A stretch of 64,000 nucleotides of DNA from CAYXFD01 sp964464175 (GCA_964464175.1 CAYXFD010000001.1:186001-250000), one strand, 5' to 3'; shown: positions 24,764 to 34,467, counted from the first letter of the stretch. Notes: a model not told the origin generated them from the sequence alone. Program-made: numbers and translations.

Positions 24764-26233
24764 ATGGACTCTGAAAAAATATCTCTTACCTTAGCAGATT
24801 TGGATAATAGTTTTCCCGATGATTTCACCGATGAAGAAAAAGCTCGTGGTAAAACATTGTTACTGAAAAAGCTTTCACTGATTTTGCATGAATACTATAA
24901 TGGAAAGATTCAGGTTATTCCCAAAGCCGGAATTTTTGGCTTCAACTGGTTTAATATCTGGTACACTCCCGGTGTTTCTGCAGTTTCAACAGCAATTAGA
25001 GATAATAACCAACTATCTTATACTTTGACGAACAGGGGTAATTCTGTGGCAGTGGTTTCCGATTCAACAAGAGTATTGGGAGACGGTGACTGTTCACCAT
25101 CCGGTGGTCTGGGAGTCATGGAAGGGAAGGCTTTATTAATGAAAATACTGGGGGGGATAGATGCAGTACCTCTTTGTATCGATAGTAGAGATGAACGGGG
25201 AGAGAACAGTGCCGGCAAGATAATTGATTTTGTGAAAATGGTGCAGCATAGTTTTGGTGCTATAAATCTGGAAGATATTTCTCAACCGAATTGCTATCGG
25301 GTACTGGATACTCTCCGCGAAGAGTGCGATATTCCGGTTTGGCATGATGATGCCCAGGGAACGGCATCGGTTACTTTAGCAGGTTTAATAAATGCCCTTA
25401 AACTTGCCAACAAAGATATCAGCGAAATACGCACGGTATTTATCGGAGCCGGAGCTTCTAATACTGCTATTGTCAGGATTTGTCTTGCTGCCGGAATGGA
25501 TCCCGGAAAGGTAATTATGTTCGACTCCAAAGGTTCTTTACATAAAGAGCGTAAAGATATTGCTGAAAATCCTTTATTGTACAGAAAATGGGAGATTTGC
25601 CGCTCTACTAATCCGGAAGGGATAACCGGGATCAATTCTGCCTTTACCGGAGCAGACGTTCTCATCGCTCTTTCCAAGCCTGATCCAAATTACGTAAAAC
25701 CGGAATGGATCCAAAAAATGAACAGCAAATCAATTGTCTTTGTTTGTGCTAATCCGGTTCCGGAGATATATCCTTACGCGGCTAAAAAGGCAGGGGCTTT
25801 TATCGTTGCCACAGGCAGGGGTGATTTCCCCAACCAGATAAACAACTCTCTCGGGTTTCCCGGAATACTGAAAGGTGCCTTGATCGTCAGAGCTAAAAAG
25901 ATCACCGATTCCATGGCTATCTCGGCAGCAAAGTCTTTGGCTGAATATGCTGAGCAGAGAGGTATTGATCCTGAGGATATTATTCCCAGAATGAGCGAAT
26001 CGGAAGTATTTCCCATCGAAGCACTGGCTGTGGCACGGCAGGCAATAGAAGAGGGTTTAGCCCGAAGAATACTCTCCGCTGAGGAGATCCTTGAGATAGC
26101 AACAAGGGACATCAATAAGGCAAAGGAGACTTACACCGTACTATCGGAAAATGAGATGATCTCCAAGCCTGAACTCGGAATTATCAAGTCATCACTCCGG
26201 GAGATTATAAACGAGATAAGATCAGGGAGATGA
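24764..26233 (+). CDS. NAD(P)-dependent malic enzyme
   Basis: This enzyme oxidatively decarboxylates malate to pyruvate and CO2, releasing NAD(P)H. The 489-residue protein shows the bacterial short malic enzyme core: YTPGVSAV, NRGNSVAVVSDSTRVLGDGD (split around the catalytic tyrosine/lysine regions), VWHDDAQGTASV for divalent metal, and the Rossmann motif IGAGASNTAI. ANPVPEIYP is also conserved. The C-terminus has a helical extension of about 60 residues. Third gene after the fumarase subunits, so the operon encodes fumarate to malate to pyruvate. Lack of a fused phosphotransacetylase domain separates it from MaeB. Confidence 0.93.
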   Translation: MDSEKISLTLADLDNSFPDDFTDEEKARGKTLLLKKLSLILHEYYNGKIQVIPKAGIFGFNWFNIWYTPGVSAVSTAIRDNNQLSYTLTNRGNSVAVVSDSTRVLGDGDCSPSGGLGVMEGKALLMKILGGIDAVPLCIDSRDERGENSAGKIIDFVKMVQHSFGAINLEDISQPNCYRVLDTLREECDIPVWHDDAQGTASVTLAGLINALKLANKDISEIRTVFIGAGASNTAIVRICLAAGMDPGKVIMFDSKGSLHKERKDIAENPLLYRKWEICRSTNPEGITGINSAFTGADVLIALSKPDPNYVKPEWIQKMNSKSIVFVCANPVPEIYPYAAKKAGAFIVATGRGDFPNQINNSLGFPGILKGALIVRAKKITDSMAISAAKSLAEYAEQRGIDPEDIIPRMSESEVFPIEALAVARQAIEEGLARRILSAEEILEIATRDINKAKETYTVLSENEMISKPELGIIKSSLREIINEIRSGR

Positions 26234-26346
26234 GAGAATTTTCAGAGCTTCTTGAGCAAAAGGTCAAATCTCTTACAGGATAATAACTCAGTCTGTTTCT
26301 CAAGATAGTTTTTTCGCTCCAAACTCAGTCAGCTTGGAAGATCTTC

Positions 26347-27123
26347 TTACTTCATCTTATCCGTCAGGGTAAGGCAGGCTTCTTTCGGGCAAGCTTTGAT
26401 GCAGTTCAGGCAGTATATACAGTTGAAGTCTTCTATATATTCCTGCTCGGTTATTTCAATATTCATTTGACAGTTTAATTCGCAACAGCGGCAGTCGTTA
26501 CAGACTTCCAAATTCCGGTAAATTTTCGAACGCTTCAGATCTGTTTTTTTACCGATAAACTGGAAACAATTCAAGATAGCAGCGTATGGACAAAGATAAC
26601 GGCACCAGAAGCGGTTAATAAAGATACTGCCGATTATTACGAATAACAAAACGAGTATGCCCCAAAGAGTGAGTTCTGCCGAGAAAGTGAGAAGCATCAC
26701 TGGACACAATTGATAATATAGATAACCCCAAAACAACAATGCCATCGTTAGTGTTGCGATGAGAATAAGATATTTACCAAGCCGTAATCTCCGTTCAATC
26801 ATCAGGGGAATTCGCTTTGGCAAAAACCTTTTTCTAAAGGGATTCAGCAGATTGAGATACTCGACAAGAGTTCCCAGGGGGCAGATATAACCGCAAAACC
26901 TTCTGCCAATAAAGATCGTGATCAGAGCAATTAGAAACCCTGCTATGATCGCCGGAAGAAAAATCGGCCAGGAACCCAATCTTAAACCTCTGGCACCAAA
27001 ACAGATCAGGGCATAGGGGCAGTAACTGTGAGCTATGAAATCCAGGGCTTTGATAACTACAGCTGCTGAGAAAATCAGAACGCCGATCTGAATTATCCTT
27101 CTCAGGGTGAATTTGTTAATCAT
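26347..27123 (-). CDS. NapH/YccM-like membrane protein with ferredoxin domain
   Basis: This 258-residue polytopic protein has about five membrane helices (residues 8-25, 45-70, 110-130, 138-160) with two cysteine motifs between or after them (FCGYICPLGTL and FWCRYLCPYAAI), as in NapH, MauN and RdxA-type proteins. The C-terminus carries a two-cluster 4Fe-4S ferredoxin (CNDCRCCELNC and CIYCLNCIKACP). Such proteins move electrons between cytosolic carriers and extracytoplasmic redox proteins. No dedicated partner is adjacent; it converges with the malic enzyme gene. GAGAGG precedes the ATG. Confidence 0.88.
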   Translation of the reverse strand: MINKFTLRRIIQIGVLIFSAAVVIKALDFIAHSYCPYALICFGARGLRLGSWPIFLPAIIAGFLIALITIFIGRRFCGYICPLGTLVEYLNLLNPFRKRFLPKRIPLMIERRLRLGKYLILIATLTMALLFWGYLYYQLCPVMLLTFSAELTLWGILVLLFVIIGSIFINRFWCRYLCPYAAILNCFQFIGKKTDLKRSKIYRNLEVCNDCRCCELNCQMNIEITEQEYIEDFNCIYCLNCIKACPKEACLTLTDKMK

Positions 27124-27547
27124 AAACTTAATACCTCTCTATCTCATTGGAAAAAACAAACATCCCTATTCCCCGGTCAAGTAAAAAAAGTATTCCGATC
27201 AAGGGATTCTGATATCTCACCGACAAAGTGACCAAAATCCCGGTAATAACAAAGCACATATCTAAAGTGTATCAGAGTATATCTCCTCAACCAGTGCGGA
27301 CCGACTGTGGAGATACTCTCTGCTAAACTGCTAATATCAGGAGGGGTAAAGTTTGTTCCGGGGGAGTATAAAAGATGACTGAACAAAGGGTCTTCCGGAG
27401 AAAAGTGAGATCAGAAAACTGATGAGCGATACCCCCTTTTTATTATGCCTTAAGGATAGGAGCTAAGTATGGGAAAGGGCAACCTTGATCGAAAAAGTAG
27501 TTCTTGACATTGAAATGAATTTTTGATGGATTAAACAGAGAGGTTCT
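27124..27547 (+). other. divergent intergenic region with palindromic repeat
   Basis: This 424-base gap lies between the divergent ferredoxin-membrane gene and rsgA and holds no supported gene. It contains the imperfect palindrome at 27266-27329 and, before rsgA, TTGACA at 27504-27509 with TGGATT 17 bases later as a weak promoter. Confidence 0.5.
27266..27329. repeat. imperfect palindromic repeat, diverged copy of the 62728-62789 element
   Basis: Bases 27266-27286 and 27309-27329 pair at 17 of 21 positions (AGTGTATCAGAG... with ...CTCTCTGCTAAACT). The stretch 27301-27330 matches 62762-62791 at 26 of 30 bases, so the two are copies of one element. Both lie between divergent genes. Confidence 0.65.
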
Positions 27548-28597
27548 ATGGAAATAAAAGATAGAGACGATGATTTGAAAAAGAGTGATCAGGAACTGCT
27601 CGAGGAGGAGTATGAGAGAAGAGAGGATGGACTCGATAAGCCTGGAAAGCGGCTGAGGCTGAAGGAATTATACAGTAAAAAATCGGATCTGGTGTTAAAA
27701 AAGGGAAGAGTTCTGGAGATCTTCTCCAAGAACTATTTCCGGGTAAAATTGGAGAATGAGGAGATCACCTGTCCTCTGACCGGCAGATTGAAGATAGTAG
27801 ATTTTGGTCAGCGCTCAATGGTCGTAGTTGGCGATTATGTTTATGTTGATGTTTCTCAGGAACCGAGGATCGAAGAGATAGCGGAGAGAAAGAATTCTCT
27901 TAAACGTTATATAGACAAAGGTAAACAACAGCTCAAGGTTGACCTTGCAGCTAATATTGATCAGGTGATTATTACAGGTTCCTGTTCGGAGCCACCTTTG
28001 AATCTCAATCTGGTTGACCGCTATCTCTGCGCAGCTCAGTTATCTGAGATAGTTCCGGTTGTCTGTATAAACAAGACAGATCTGGCCGGCAATCTTGATC
28101 AGATCAAGCAGCAGTGTTCCTATTACGAATCTGTTGATATTCAGGTCGTCTATACTTCAGCAGCAACCGGCGAAGGGATCGATGAGCTTAAAGATGTACT
28201 TTTCGCTAAAGACTCAGTATTTTCGGGTGTTTCCGGTACGGGGAAATCATCCCTGATCAATAAACTTGATCCGGAATTGGAGTTAAAAACATCAGAGGTC
28301 AGTAAAGCTTCCCTGAAAGGTAAGCATACGACAAGCAGTTCAAAGCTTATCCCCTGGTCTTTTGGCGGTTATCTCACAGATACTCCCGGGATTAAAACAT
28401 TTGGTCTGAACAAGAACGACAGATTTGAGATCCCGAGAATTTTCCCCGGATTTGATAACTGGGTTATGAGCTGTAAGTTCAGCAATTGTAATCACATCCA
28501 TGAAGCAGGGTGCCGTGTTCTTAGAGCGCTGAAGACAGGGGAACTTCCTGAAGAGAGGTATCAGTCATATCTGAACATACTCTCATCTTTGGAGTAA
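27548..28597 (+). CDS. rsgA: ribosome small subunit-dependent GTPase A
   Basis: RsgA is a circularly permuted GTPase that assists late 30S assembly. The 349-residue protein has an OB-fold (residues about 45-120), then the permuted GTP motifs in order: G4 NKTD, G5 TSAATGEG, G1 GVSGTGKSSLIN, and G3 DTPG. A C-terminal zinc finger (CKFSNCNHIHEAGC) follows. The N-terminal 45 residues are a charged extension not common in the family. A weak TTGACA promoter lies 39 bases upstream. nadK follows 121 bases later. Confidence 0.95.
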   Translation: MEIKDRDDDLKKSDQELLEEEYERREDGLDKPGKRLRLKELYSKKSDLVLKKGRVLEIFSKNYFRVKLENEEITCPLTGRLKIVDFGQRSMVVVGDYVYVDVSQEPRIEEIAERKNSLKRYIDKGKQQLKVDLAANIDQVIITGSCSEPPLNLNLVDRYLCAAQLSEIVPVVCINKTDLAGNLDQIKQQCSYYESVDIQVVYTSAATGEGIDELKDVLFAKDSVFSGVSGTGKSSLINKLDPELELKTSEVSKASLKGKHTTSSSKLIPWSFGGYLTDTPGIKTFGLNKNDRFEIPRIFPGFDNWVMSCKFSNCNHIHEAGCRVLRALKTGELPEERYQSYLNILSSLE

Positions 28598-28718
28598 GTT
28601 CCGACCTTATCAGGGGTGCATAGATACTAAAAGAGAGGAAGGGTCATTTTAGGAATAAATAACTTCGATAGCAGCGGTAACCGGCAATGAATTATAATAT
28701 CCAGTATTGGTGGCAGTA

Positions 28719-29579
28719 ATGAAAAGAATTGGTGTCTATTCTAACACCCTTAAAGAAAACAAAGCGTTGATAATTGATCTGTTAGGTAATCTCCTGGCGA
28801 ACAATAAGTTAGAGCTTTATGCCGTCAGAAATGACAGCATTTTTCTCACAGATAAAGAGGTGAGAGGGATCAAACCCTATATTCCCGGAACAAAATTAGA
28901 CTGTATAATGGTATTCGGAGGAGACGGAACTATCCTTGGGGCTGTTGATTCTGCTCTGGAGAGTTCAGCTCCTATTCTGGGGATAAACATGGGTAAGCTC
29001 GGTTTTCTCTCTGATTTTTCCGTAGCAGAGTTTAACAGATACATCGGCAGGTTAATGAATGATGAATATTGTACGATCAGCAGAATGCTGCTGGAAGCCA
29101 GGGTAAAAAAGAACAGCAAGACTCTGTATCGTGGTTTTGCTCTCAACGATGCCGTGATCTATAAAGGTTTGGTCTCGAGACTCATAGATATCCGCTTCTA
29201 TTCTAATAAAGATTTTGTTTTGGAATCAAGGTGTGACGGGATGATTGCTTCAACTCCTACAGGTTCGACAGCATATTCTCTCTCCGCCGGAGGACCGATC
29301 ATGTCCCCGGAGATGAATGCCTTTATTGTTGCCCCTTTGTGTCCTCACATACTTTCTGTCAGACCAATGGTCTTTCCGGCTGAGACAGAGCTGAAATTTA
29401 AGATGACAAGAGTATTCAAAGAGACAATGCTGCAACTTGATGGAAAGAACGTCCATCTTCTGGTAGATGGTGATTCTGTGATCGTTAACGCAGTCCGGGA
29501 GAGGGTTAAGTTCATAACTTTAACGGGAAAGAATTTTTATCAGACCTTACGCAAAAAACTGCATATGGGGAAGATGTGA
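28719..29579 (+). CDS. nadK: NAD kinase
   Basis: NadK phosphorylates NAD to NADP. The 286-residue protein has the GGDG motif (FGGDGTILGA), NMGKLGFLSDF, the conserved SRCDGMIASTPTGSTAYSL region and VVFP-like turns (RPMVFPAETELKF). Position 28719 is the first ATG giving the usual MKRIGVYSN start; a GTG at 28707 is in frame but has no better ribosome site. It precedes recN by 40 bases, a common bacterial pairing (nadK-recN). Confidence 0.94.
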   Translation: MKRIGVYSNTLKENKALIIDLLGNLLANNKLELYAVRNDSIFLTDKEVRGIKPYIPGTKLDCIMVFGGDGTILGAVDSALESSAPILGINMGKLGFLSDFSVAEFNRYIGRLMNDEYCTISRMLLEARVKKNSKTLYRGFALNDAVIYKGLVSRLIDIRFYSNKDFVLESRCDGMIASTPTGSTAYSLSAGGPIMSPEMNAFIVAPLCPHILSVRPMVFPAETELKFKMTRVFKETMLQLDGKNVHLLVDGDSVIVNAVRERVKFITLTGKNFYQTLRKKLHMGKM

Positions 29580-29619
29580 GCCCACTGATTGCTAAAAGAA
29601 TACTAAAGGACAAGAGGCT

Positions 29620-31428
29620 ATGATAAAAAGTCTGCGTATCAAGAATTTGATACTGGTGCAAGATATCGAGATTGAGTTCAATAGCGGGCTTAACGTGTTA
29701 ACCGGAGAGACCGGTACAGGTAAATCCGTTATTGCCGGAGCTTTTGCTCTTTTGTTAGGGCAAAGGGTCAGACCCGGTCTGTTTTATGATGAAGATAAGC
29801 CGATATATCTGGAGACAGTTTTTGATCTGTCAGGTTATATTGAGCAAAAAATGAAAGCTTTTCCAGCAGATGAGGACTCCGGTGATAATTCCGGTTTGAT
29901 CGATCGTTTGCTTGCTGAAGGTTATCTTTGCATAGATAGTCATAACTGTTCCGCTAAAGAACAAAATTCTGAAGGTGAAGGGGTAAAGAATTACGAAATT
30001 GAAGATAAGGAACTAATCATTACCAGAGAGATATTACCGGACAATTCCTCCAGGATATATCTCAATGGGAAAAGGGTGACTATCGGCATCATCAAGGAGT
30101 ACAGGGACAAGTTGATAGATTTTCATAGTCAGCGGGATCAGATAAAACTTTTTTCGCCGGCTTATCAGTTGGAGATCATCGATAATTACGGGAATCTCGA
30201 TAACAAGCTCGCAGCTTATCAACGGCTTTACCGCGAGATCAGCAAAAAACAGAAGAGATTAGAAGAACTACAGCAGAAAGATAAAGAACAGACTGAGAAA
30301 CAAAGACTTTTTGCCTTTCAAATTGCCGAACTGGAAGAGTTGGATCTCAAACCGGATGAAGAGAAGCTTCTCAAACAGGAACTTGACCTGTTGACCCATT
30401 CGGAAGACATTCTGAACTACTGTTCCGAACTGGAACAGAAATTTTATGAAAAGGAAAACTCCTTTTTTGATCAGGTCAATAGCTTTAAACAAAGATTTGA
30501 ACGCTTCTCCGGGGATCAAAAAAGCATTCAGAATGTCGTTCTCTCTCTGAAAAGTGTCCTGGAGATATTGAATGATGTGCAGAGGGAAACGAGAAATATC
30601 AGTGATCTGATCGATCTTGACCAGAATAAACTACGGGAACTGGAAGAGAGAATGAATGAGATCTTGCGGGTCAAGAATAAGTATAAGATGGAAATCCCAG
30701 AGCTTCTTGAATACTTAACGGAGATGAAGAGGGGAGTAGAAGAGCATCGGTCAGGAGAAAAAGAGATAGAGTTTTTGCAGGGAAAAATAAACGACCTGGC
30801 GAGAAAACTCAGGACTCAAGCAGCCGATTTATCACTTGACAGGAAAACGGTTTCCAAGAAATTAACTGCTGAAATAAAGGCAGATATCCGTCGTTTGGCT
30901 ATACCCGAAGGAGATTTTGAGGTTCTTTTTGAAAAGCGGCAGATTGATTCTAAGGAAGAAGATATTTTTACCGGTTTAGATATGTCCGGAGCAGACAGAG
31001 TAAGCTTTCTTTTTTCAGCAAATAAAGGTGGTCAACTACAACCCCTGAAAAATTCAGTTTCGGGAGGAGAATTGTCCCGGCTTTTACTCGTAATTAAACG
31101 GGTTTTAGCCGGCCGGCTTGATACGTTATCTTTGGTTTTTGATGAAATAGACAGCGGTATTGGCGGCAGGACAGCAAACCGTCTTGGTGAGTATATTTCG
31201 GAAGTCGGAAAATATCATCAGGTTCTTTGTATCACACATCTGCCCCAGATAGCCGTTAATGCTTCGAAACACTTTGCTATTGAGAAGAAAATTAATTCCG
31301 GCAGGTCTCTGATCGAAATCAGGGAACTGGATGTTACAGGCAGAAAAGAAGAGATTGCCCGAATGCTTGCCGGGAGTCAGTCATTAACGGCGATGAAGCA
31401 TGCTGAAGAATTATTAAATAAGAATTGA
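29620..31428 (+). CDS. recN: DNA repair protein RecN
   Basis: RecN is an SMC-like ATPase that organises broken DNA ends. The 602-residue protein has an N-terminal Walker A (GETGTGKSVI), a coiled-coil arm region (about 190-420, rich in Glu/Lys/Leu heptads), the ABC signature SVSGGELSRLLLVIK and Walker B LSLVFDEIDSGIGG, then the H-loop CITHLPQIA. Residues 80-130 hold an acidic insertion (PADEDSGDNSG...) longer than usual in the N-lobe. Gene order nadK-recN-membrane protein suggests one transcript. AAAGGACAAGAGG precedes the ATG. Confidence 0.95.
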   Translation: MIKSLRIKNLILVQDIEIEFNSGLNVLTGETGTGKSVIAGAFALLLGQRVRPGLFYDEDKPIYLETVFDLSGYIEQKMKAFPADEDSGDNSGLIDRLLAEGYLCIDSHNCSAKEQNSEGEGVKNYEIEDKELIITREILPDNSSRIYLNGKRVTIGIIKEYRDKLIDFHSQRDQIKLFSPAYQLEIIDNYGNLDNKLAAYQRLYREISKKQKRLEELQQKDKEQTEKQRLFAFQIAELEELDLKPDEEKLLKQELDLLTHSEDILNYCSELEQKFYEKENSFFDQVNSFKQRFERFSGDQKSIQNVVLSLKSVLEILNDVQRETRNISDLIDLDQNKLRELEERMNEILRVKNKYKMEIPELLEYLTEMKRGVEEHRSGEKEIEFLQGKINDLARKLRTQAADLSLDRKTVSKKLTAEIKADIRRLAIPEGDFEVLFEKRQIDSKEEDIFTGLDMSGADRVSFLFSANKGGQLQPLKNSVSGGELSRLLLVIKRVLAGRLDTLSLVFDEIDSGIGGRTANRLGEYISEVGKYHQVLCITHLPQIAVNASKHFAIEKKINSGRSLIEIRELDVTGRKEEIARMLAGSQSLTAMKHAEELLNKN

Positions 31429-31441
31429 AGGAGTATCGGTC

Positions 31442-32335
31442 ATGATGATACCGAGTAATGTTAAAAAAATACTGATTTTGATAATTGTTGTCTCATCTAT
31501 AGGAATGGGTTTAAAACTTTCAGGATTTTTCGATAATCCTCCCGCCAGACAGGCAGTTAATATTAAGGAAGCGGAAAAGATCTTTGAAAATGCCCTCCAT
31601 AATACTAAAACAATGTTTAGTTTTTCAGCTGAGAATTTTGGTGAGCTTGTTAGTTTGTATAATGAAATTATCAGCGTTGATGGAGTTAACACTCTCTATT
31701 ATCTGGGTACAAAATCCAGCGCAGTGTCTGTTTTGGAAATCAGCGATAACGTATATAATGAAATTATGTACCGGTTGAGAGACCTGCCCGGTCTGGAGAA
31801 TGAGAAGTCCGGGAGCATAACGATAGAGAGAAAAACCATTATAGATTATGATAAACATATCGAGCATAACAGTAGTTTACTGCAGCGTTATCAGGAGAGG
31901 TTAAACAATCAATACCTGACAACCAGAGAAATTAATGAATTACGAAACGAGATCAATACTATTCAGACGAAAATTGACAGCCTTAATACCCTGAAATCCG
32001 AACAGGAAAGGGAGAGCAATTTGGTGATGGCAGTATTCAGAAGTGACGCAGGGGAGCATACACCATCCGGTTTTAACAGATATCTCCTTCTGGCTCTTAA
32101 TATAGTTTTGAGTTTCATCTTGATAACTATTTTGGCTCTTTTGCTTTTCTTCGGTATTCAGGGCTTGGCAAAATTGATGGAATTTATGGGTATCAAATCT
32201 CCGAAGATGAGATCTATATACCACAGATATGCCTCAAGATACAGCAGATACGGCTACAGCGGTTCATTAGTCCGTAAAAGAAAAAAGAAACACGAGAAGA
32301 AGGATAACGACGAGTCATCGCAAAAAAGTGATTAG
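31442..32335 (+). CDS. uncharacterised membrane protein with extracytoplasmic coiled coil
   Basis: I do not recognise the family with confidence. The 297-residue protein has an N-terminal membrane segment (about 9-27), an alpha/beta domain to residue 125, a coiled coil (about 130-185, with NELRNEINTIQTKIDSLNTLKSEQ), a second membrane helix (about 208-240) and a very basic cytosolic tail. The layout of an extracytoplasmic beta domain plus coiled coil between two helices resembles DUF4349 proteins. It follows recN by 13 bases with an AAGGAG start site and may be co-transcribed. Confidence 0.7.
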   Translation: MMIPSNVKKILILIIVVSSIGMGLKLSGFFDNPPARQAVNIKEAEKIFENALHNTKTMFSFSAENFGELVSLYNEIISVDGVNTLYYLGTKSSAVSVLEISDNVYNEIMYRLRDLPGLENEKSGSITIERKTIIDYDKHIEHNSSLLQRYQERLNNQYLTTREINELRNEINTIQTKIDSLNTLKSEQERESNLVMAVFRSDAGEHTPSGFNRYLLLALNIVLSFILITILALLLFFGIQGLAKLMEFMGIKSPKMRSIYHRYASRYSRYGYSGSLVRKRKKKHEKKDNDESSQKSD

Positions 32336-32512
32336 TTGGTCTAATGAAAGGGGAAAAACCTGACCACAGGTGATTACTGAGTGGGATTACTTGACTAATA
32401 TTTCTGATTCCAGCAGGGGGAACAGGAGAGACAGAGCGGAAAGATGTTTTGCGATCATCAGTCATTAAAGGCTCTATTATGATCATTAACTACTAACCGG
32501 GGGGATGCTATC

Positions 32513-32977
32513 ATGGATTATTGGATTATCTGGTATATCGCCGGGTTAATACTTCTGGTTCTGGAGATATTTATTCCGGGGTTCTTCTTTCTGGGTATCG
32601 GTACCGGAGCAATTGTTGCCGGATCAGTATCAATGCTGACATCCAGTCTTCCCGTCCAGTTTTTCACTTTAATCCTAATTTCTCTTCTGGGCTATTATCT
32701 CTTGAGAAGAAGAGGATCTGAACTGTTTGATTATCCAGAAGACCAGATCAGTATAAATTCCTTGAGAAAGAAAACAGGAATGGTTACGCAGAATGTTACC
32801 CCAAACGGCAAGGGATACGTCAGAGCTGCAGGTGAGGAGTGGCGGGCAGTGACTGAGAAGCAAGAAGTCATTTCTGAAGGTGAAGAGGTTAAGATCCTGG
32901 CGGTGACCGGAAATAAGTTGATAGTTACTCTCTTGAAACGGAAGACCGGATCTACGAAGAGAAGCAAGAAAAATTGA
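32513..32977 (+). CDS. NfeD family membrane protein (short form)
   Basis: This 154-residue NfeD-like protein has two or three membrane helices in the first 65 residues (WIIWYIAGLILLVLEIFIPG, ending with GTGAIVAGSVSML) and a C-terminal OB-fold (about 85-145, with GMVTQNV, GYVRAAGEEWRA, EGEEVKILAVTGNKLIV). Short NfeD proteins usually work with flotillin/SPFH partners in membrane microdomain organisation. No SPFH gene is adjacent. Stands between recN-linked genes and eno. Start chosen at ATG 32513 behind a GGGGGGAT stretch. Confidence 0.9.
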   Translation: MDYWIIWYIAGLILLVLEIFIPGFFFLGIGTGAIVAGSVSMLTSSLPVQFFTLILISLLGYYLLRRRGSELFDYPEDQISINSLRKKTGMVTQNVTPNGKGYVRAAGEEWRAVTEKQEVISEGEEVKILAVTGNKLIVTLLKRKTGSTKRSKKN

Positions 32978-33069
32978 GAATGTCCGGTTTTAGTATAGCT
33001 TACTGTTAAGTTTCGGGAAGAGTAAGAACAACCGCTAACAATAATCAAACAACGATAAGGAGTATAATT

Positions 33070-34350
33070 ATGATGGAAATAGTTATGATTCAAGCCAGAC
33101 AGATACTCGATTCCAGGGGAAATCCCACGATCGAGACAGATGTCTATTTAGAAAATGGTGTTATCGGTCGAGCTGCCGTACCAAGCGGTGCTTCTACCGG
33201 TGAATTTGAAGCAGTAGAGTTGCGTGATGGTGACAATCAATTCTATGGCGGTAAGGGAGTAATGAAGGCGATCAACAATGTTAACGAGATCATCGGTCCT
33301 GAATTAGTAGGATATGATGCAACCGATCAGATACTCATCGACATGAAGATGATCGAACTTGATGGCACGGAGAACAAGAGTAATCTGGGAGCTAATGCCA
33401 TTCTTTCGGTATCTATGGCTGTAGCAAGAGCAGCTGCCCAATCGCTTGAGATCCCCCTTTTCAGATATCTGGGTGGCACCAGTGCCTGTCGTTTGCCGGT
33501 ACCAATGTCTAATATCATCAATGGTGGCTCTCATGCCGATAATAATGTCGATTTGCAGGAGTTCATGATAATGCCCTTAGGAGCCGGTAGTTTTTCACAA
33601 GCCTTGCAGATTAACACCGAGATCTTTCATACCCTGAAAACGATCTTGAAAGGTATGGGGTATTCGACTTCTGTTGGTGATGAAGGGGGCTTTGCTCCGA
33701 ATCTCAAAACGAACGAAGAAGCGGTTGAAGTCATTATCAAGGCAATAGAAGCGAGCGGTTACAGGGCAGGTGAAGATGTTTTTATCGCTCTTGATCCGGC
33801 AGCATCGGAGTTTTATAAGCAGGGTAAGTATCATCTGAAGAGTGAAGGTAAGCAGTTATCCTCAGAGGAGATGGTGGATTATTACGTCAATTTATGTGAT
33901 AAATACCCGATAATTTCAATCGAAGACGGTCTGGCAGAAGAAGATTGGGACGGTTGGCGTTTATTAACAGAGAAACTCGGGAACAGAATACAGATAGTCG
34001 GTGATGATCTCTTTGTAACTAACAAAGAGAGACTGGCAAGGGGGATAGCTAATGCCTGTGGTAATTCCATTCTGATCAAACTAAACCAGATTGGTACCGT
34101 TACCGAAACCCTGGCTACTATTGAGTTAGCTAAAACTGCCTCCTATACAACAGTTATCTCTCACCGTAGTGGAGAAACATGTGACACCTTTATTGCCGAT
34201 TTGGCTGTTGCAGTCAATGCCGGACAGATCAAAACCGGTTCATTATGCCGAAGTGAAAGGATAGCGAAATATAACCAGTTGTTAAGGATAGAAGAACATC
34301 TGTTCGGGGCAGCCCTCTTTTCGGGGGAAGATATCTTCTATAATCTGTGA
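33070..34350 (+). CDS. eno: enolase
   Basis: Enolase converts 2-phosphoglycerate to phosphoenolpyruvate in glycolysis and gluconeogenesis. The 426-residue protein is full length, with ARQILDSRGNPT, the lid loop PSGASTGEFEAVELRDGD, metal ligands in LDPAASEF, ISIEDGL and VGDDLFVTN, and the signature LIKLNQIGTVTET followed by SHRSGET. ATG 33070 sits 7 bases after AAGGAG. It is followed by a strong terminator and faces the MutL operon. Confidence 0.97.
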   Translation: MMEIVMIQARQILDSRGNPTIETDVYLENGVIGRAAVPSGASTGEFEAVELRDGDNQFYGGKGVMKAINNVNEIIGPELVGYDATDQILIDMKMIELDGTENKSNLGANAILSVSMAVARAAAQSLEIPLFRYLGGTSACRLPVPMSNIINGGSHADNNVDLQEFMIMPLGAGSFSQALQINTEIFHTLKTILKGMGYSTSVGDEGGFAPNLKTNEEAVEVIIKAIEASGYRAGEDVFIALDPAASEFYKQGKYHLKSEGKQLSSEEMVDYYVNLCDKYPIISIEDGLAEEDWDGWRLLTEKLGNRIQIVGDDLFVTNKERLARGIANACGNSILIKLNQIGTVTETLATIELAKTASYTTVISHRSGETCDTFIADLAVAVNAGQIKTGSLCRSERIAKYNQLLRIEEHLFGAALFSGEDIFYNL

Positions 34351-34391
34351 GACAGAACAGAGAACAGCAAATAGGTATCAAAAAATATAAC

Positions 34392-34417
34392 AAAAAGGGG
34401 CGTTTACGCCCCTTTTT
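34392..34417. terminator. bidirectional intrinsic terminator after eno
   Basis: AAAAAGGGGCG (34392-34402) pairs with CGCCCCTTTTT (34407-34417) around a TTTA loop. Both strands end the stem in a T-run. It lies between the convergent eno gene and the three-gene minus-strand MutL unit, so it can serve both. Confidence 0.92.
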
Positions 34418-34467
34418 GTTATCATATCGTGTGTGCTATATTCTCGCAGCGAAATTGACTAATTAAT

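Noticed and set aside
33304..34079. Minus-strand open frames opposite eno
   Set aside because: Antisense shadows of a highly conserved gene with no family resemblance.
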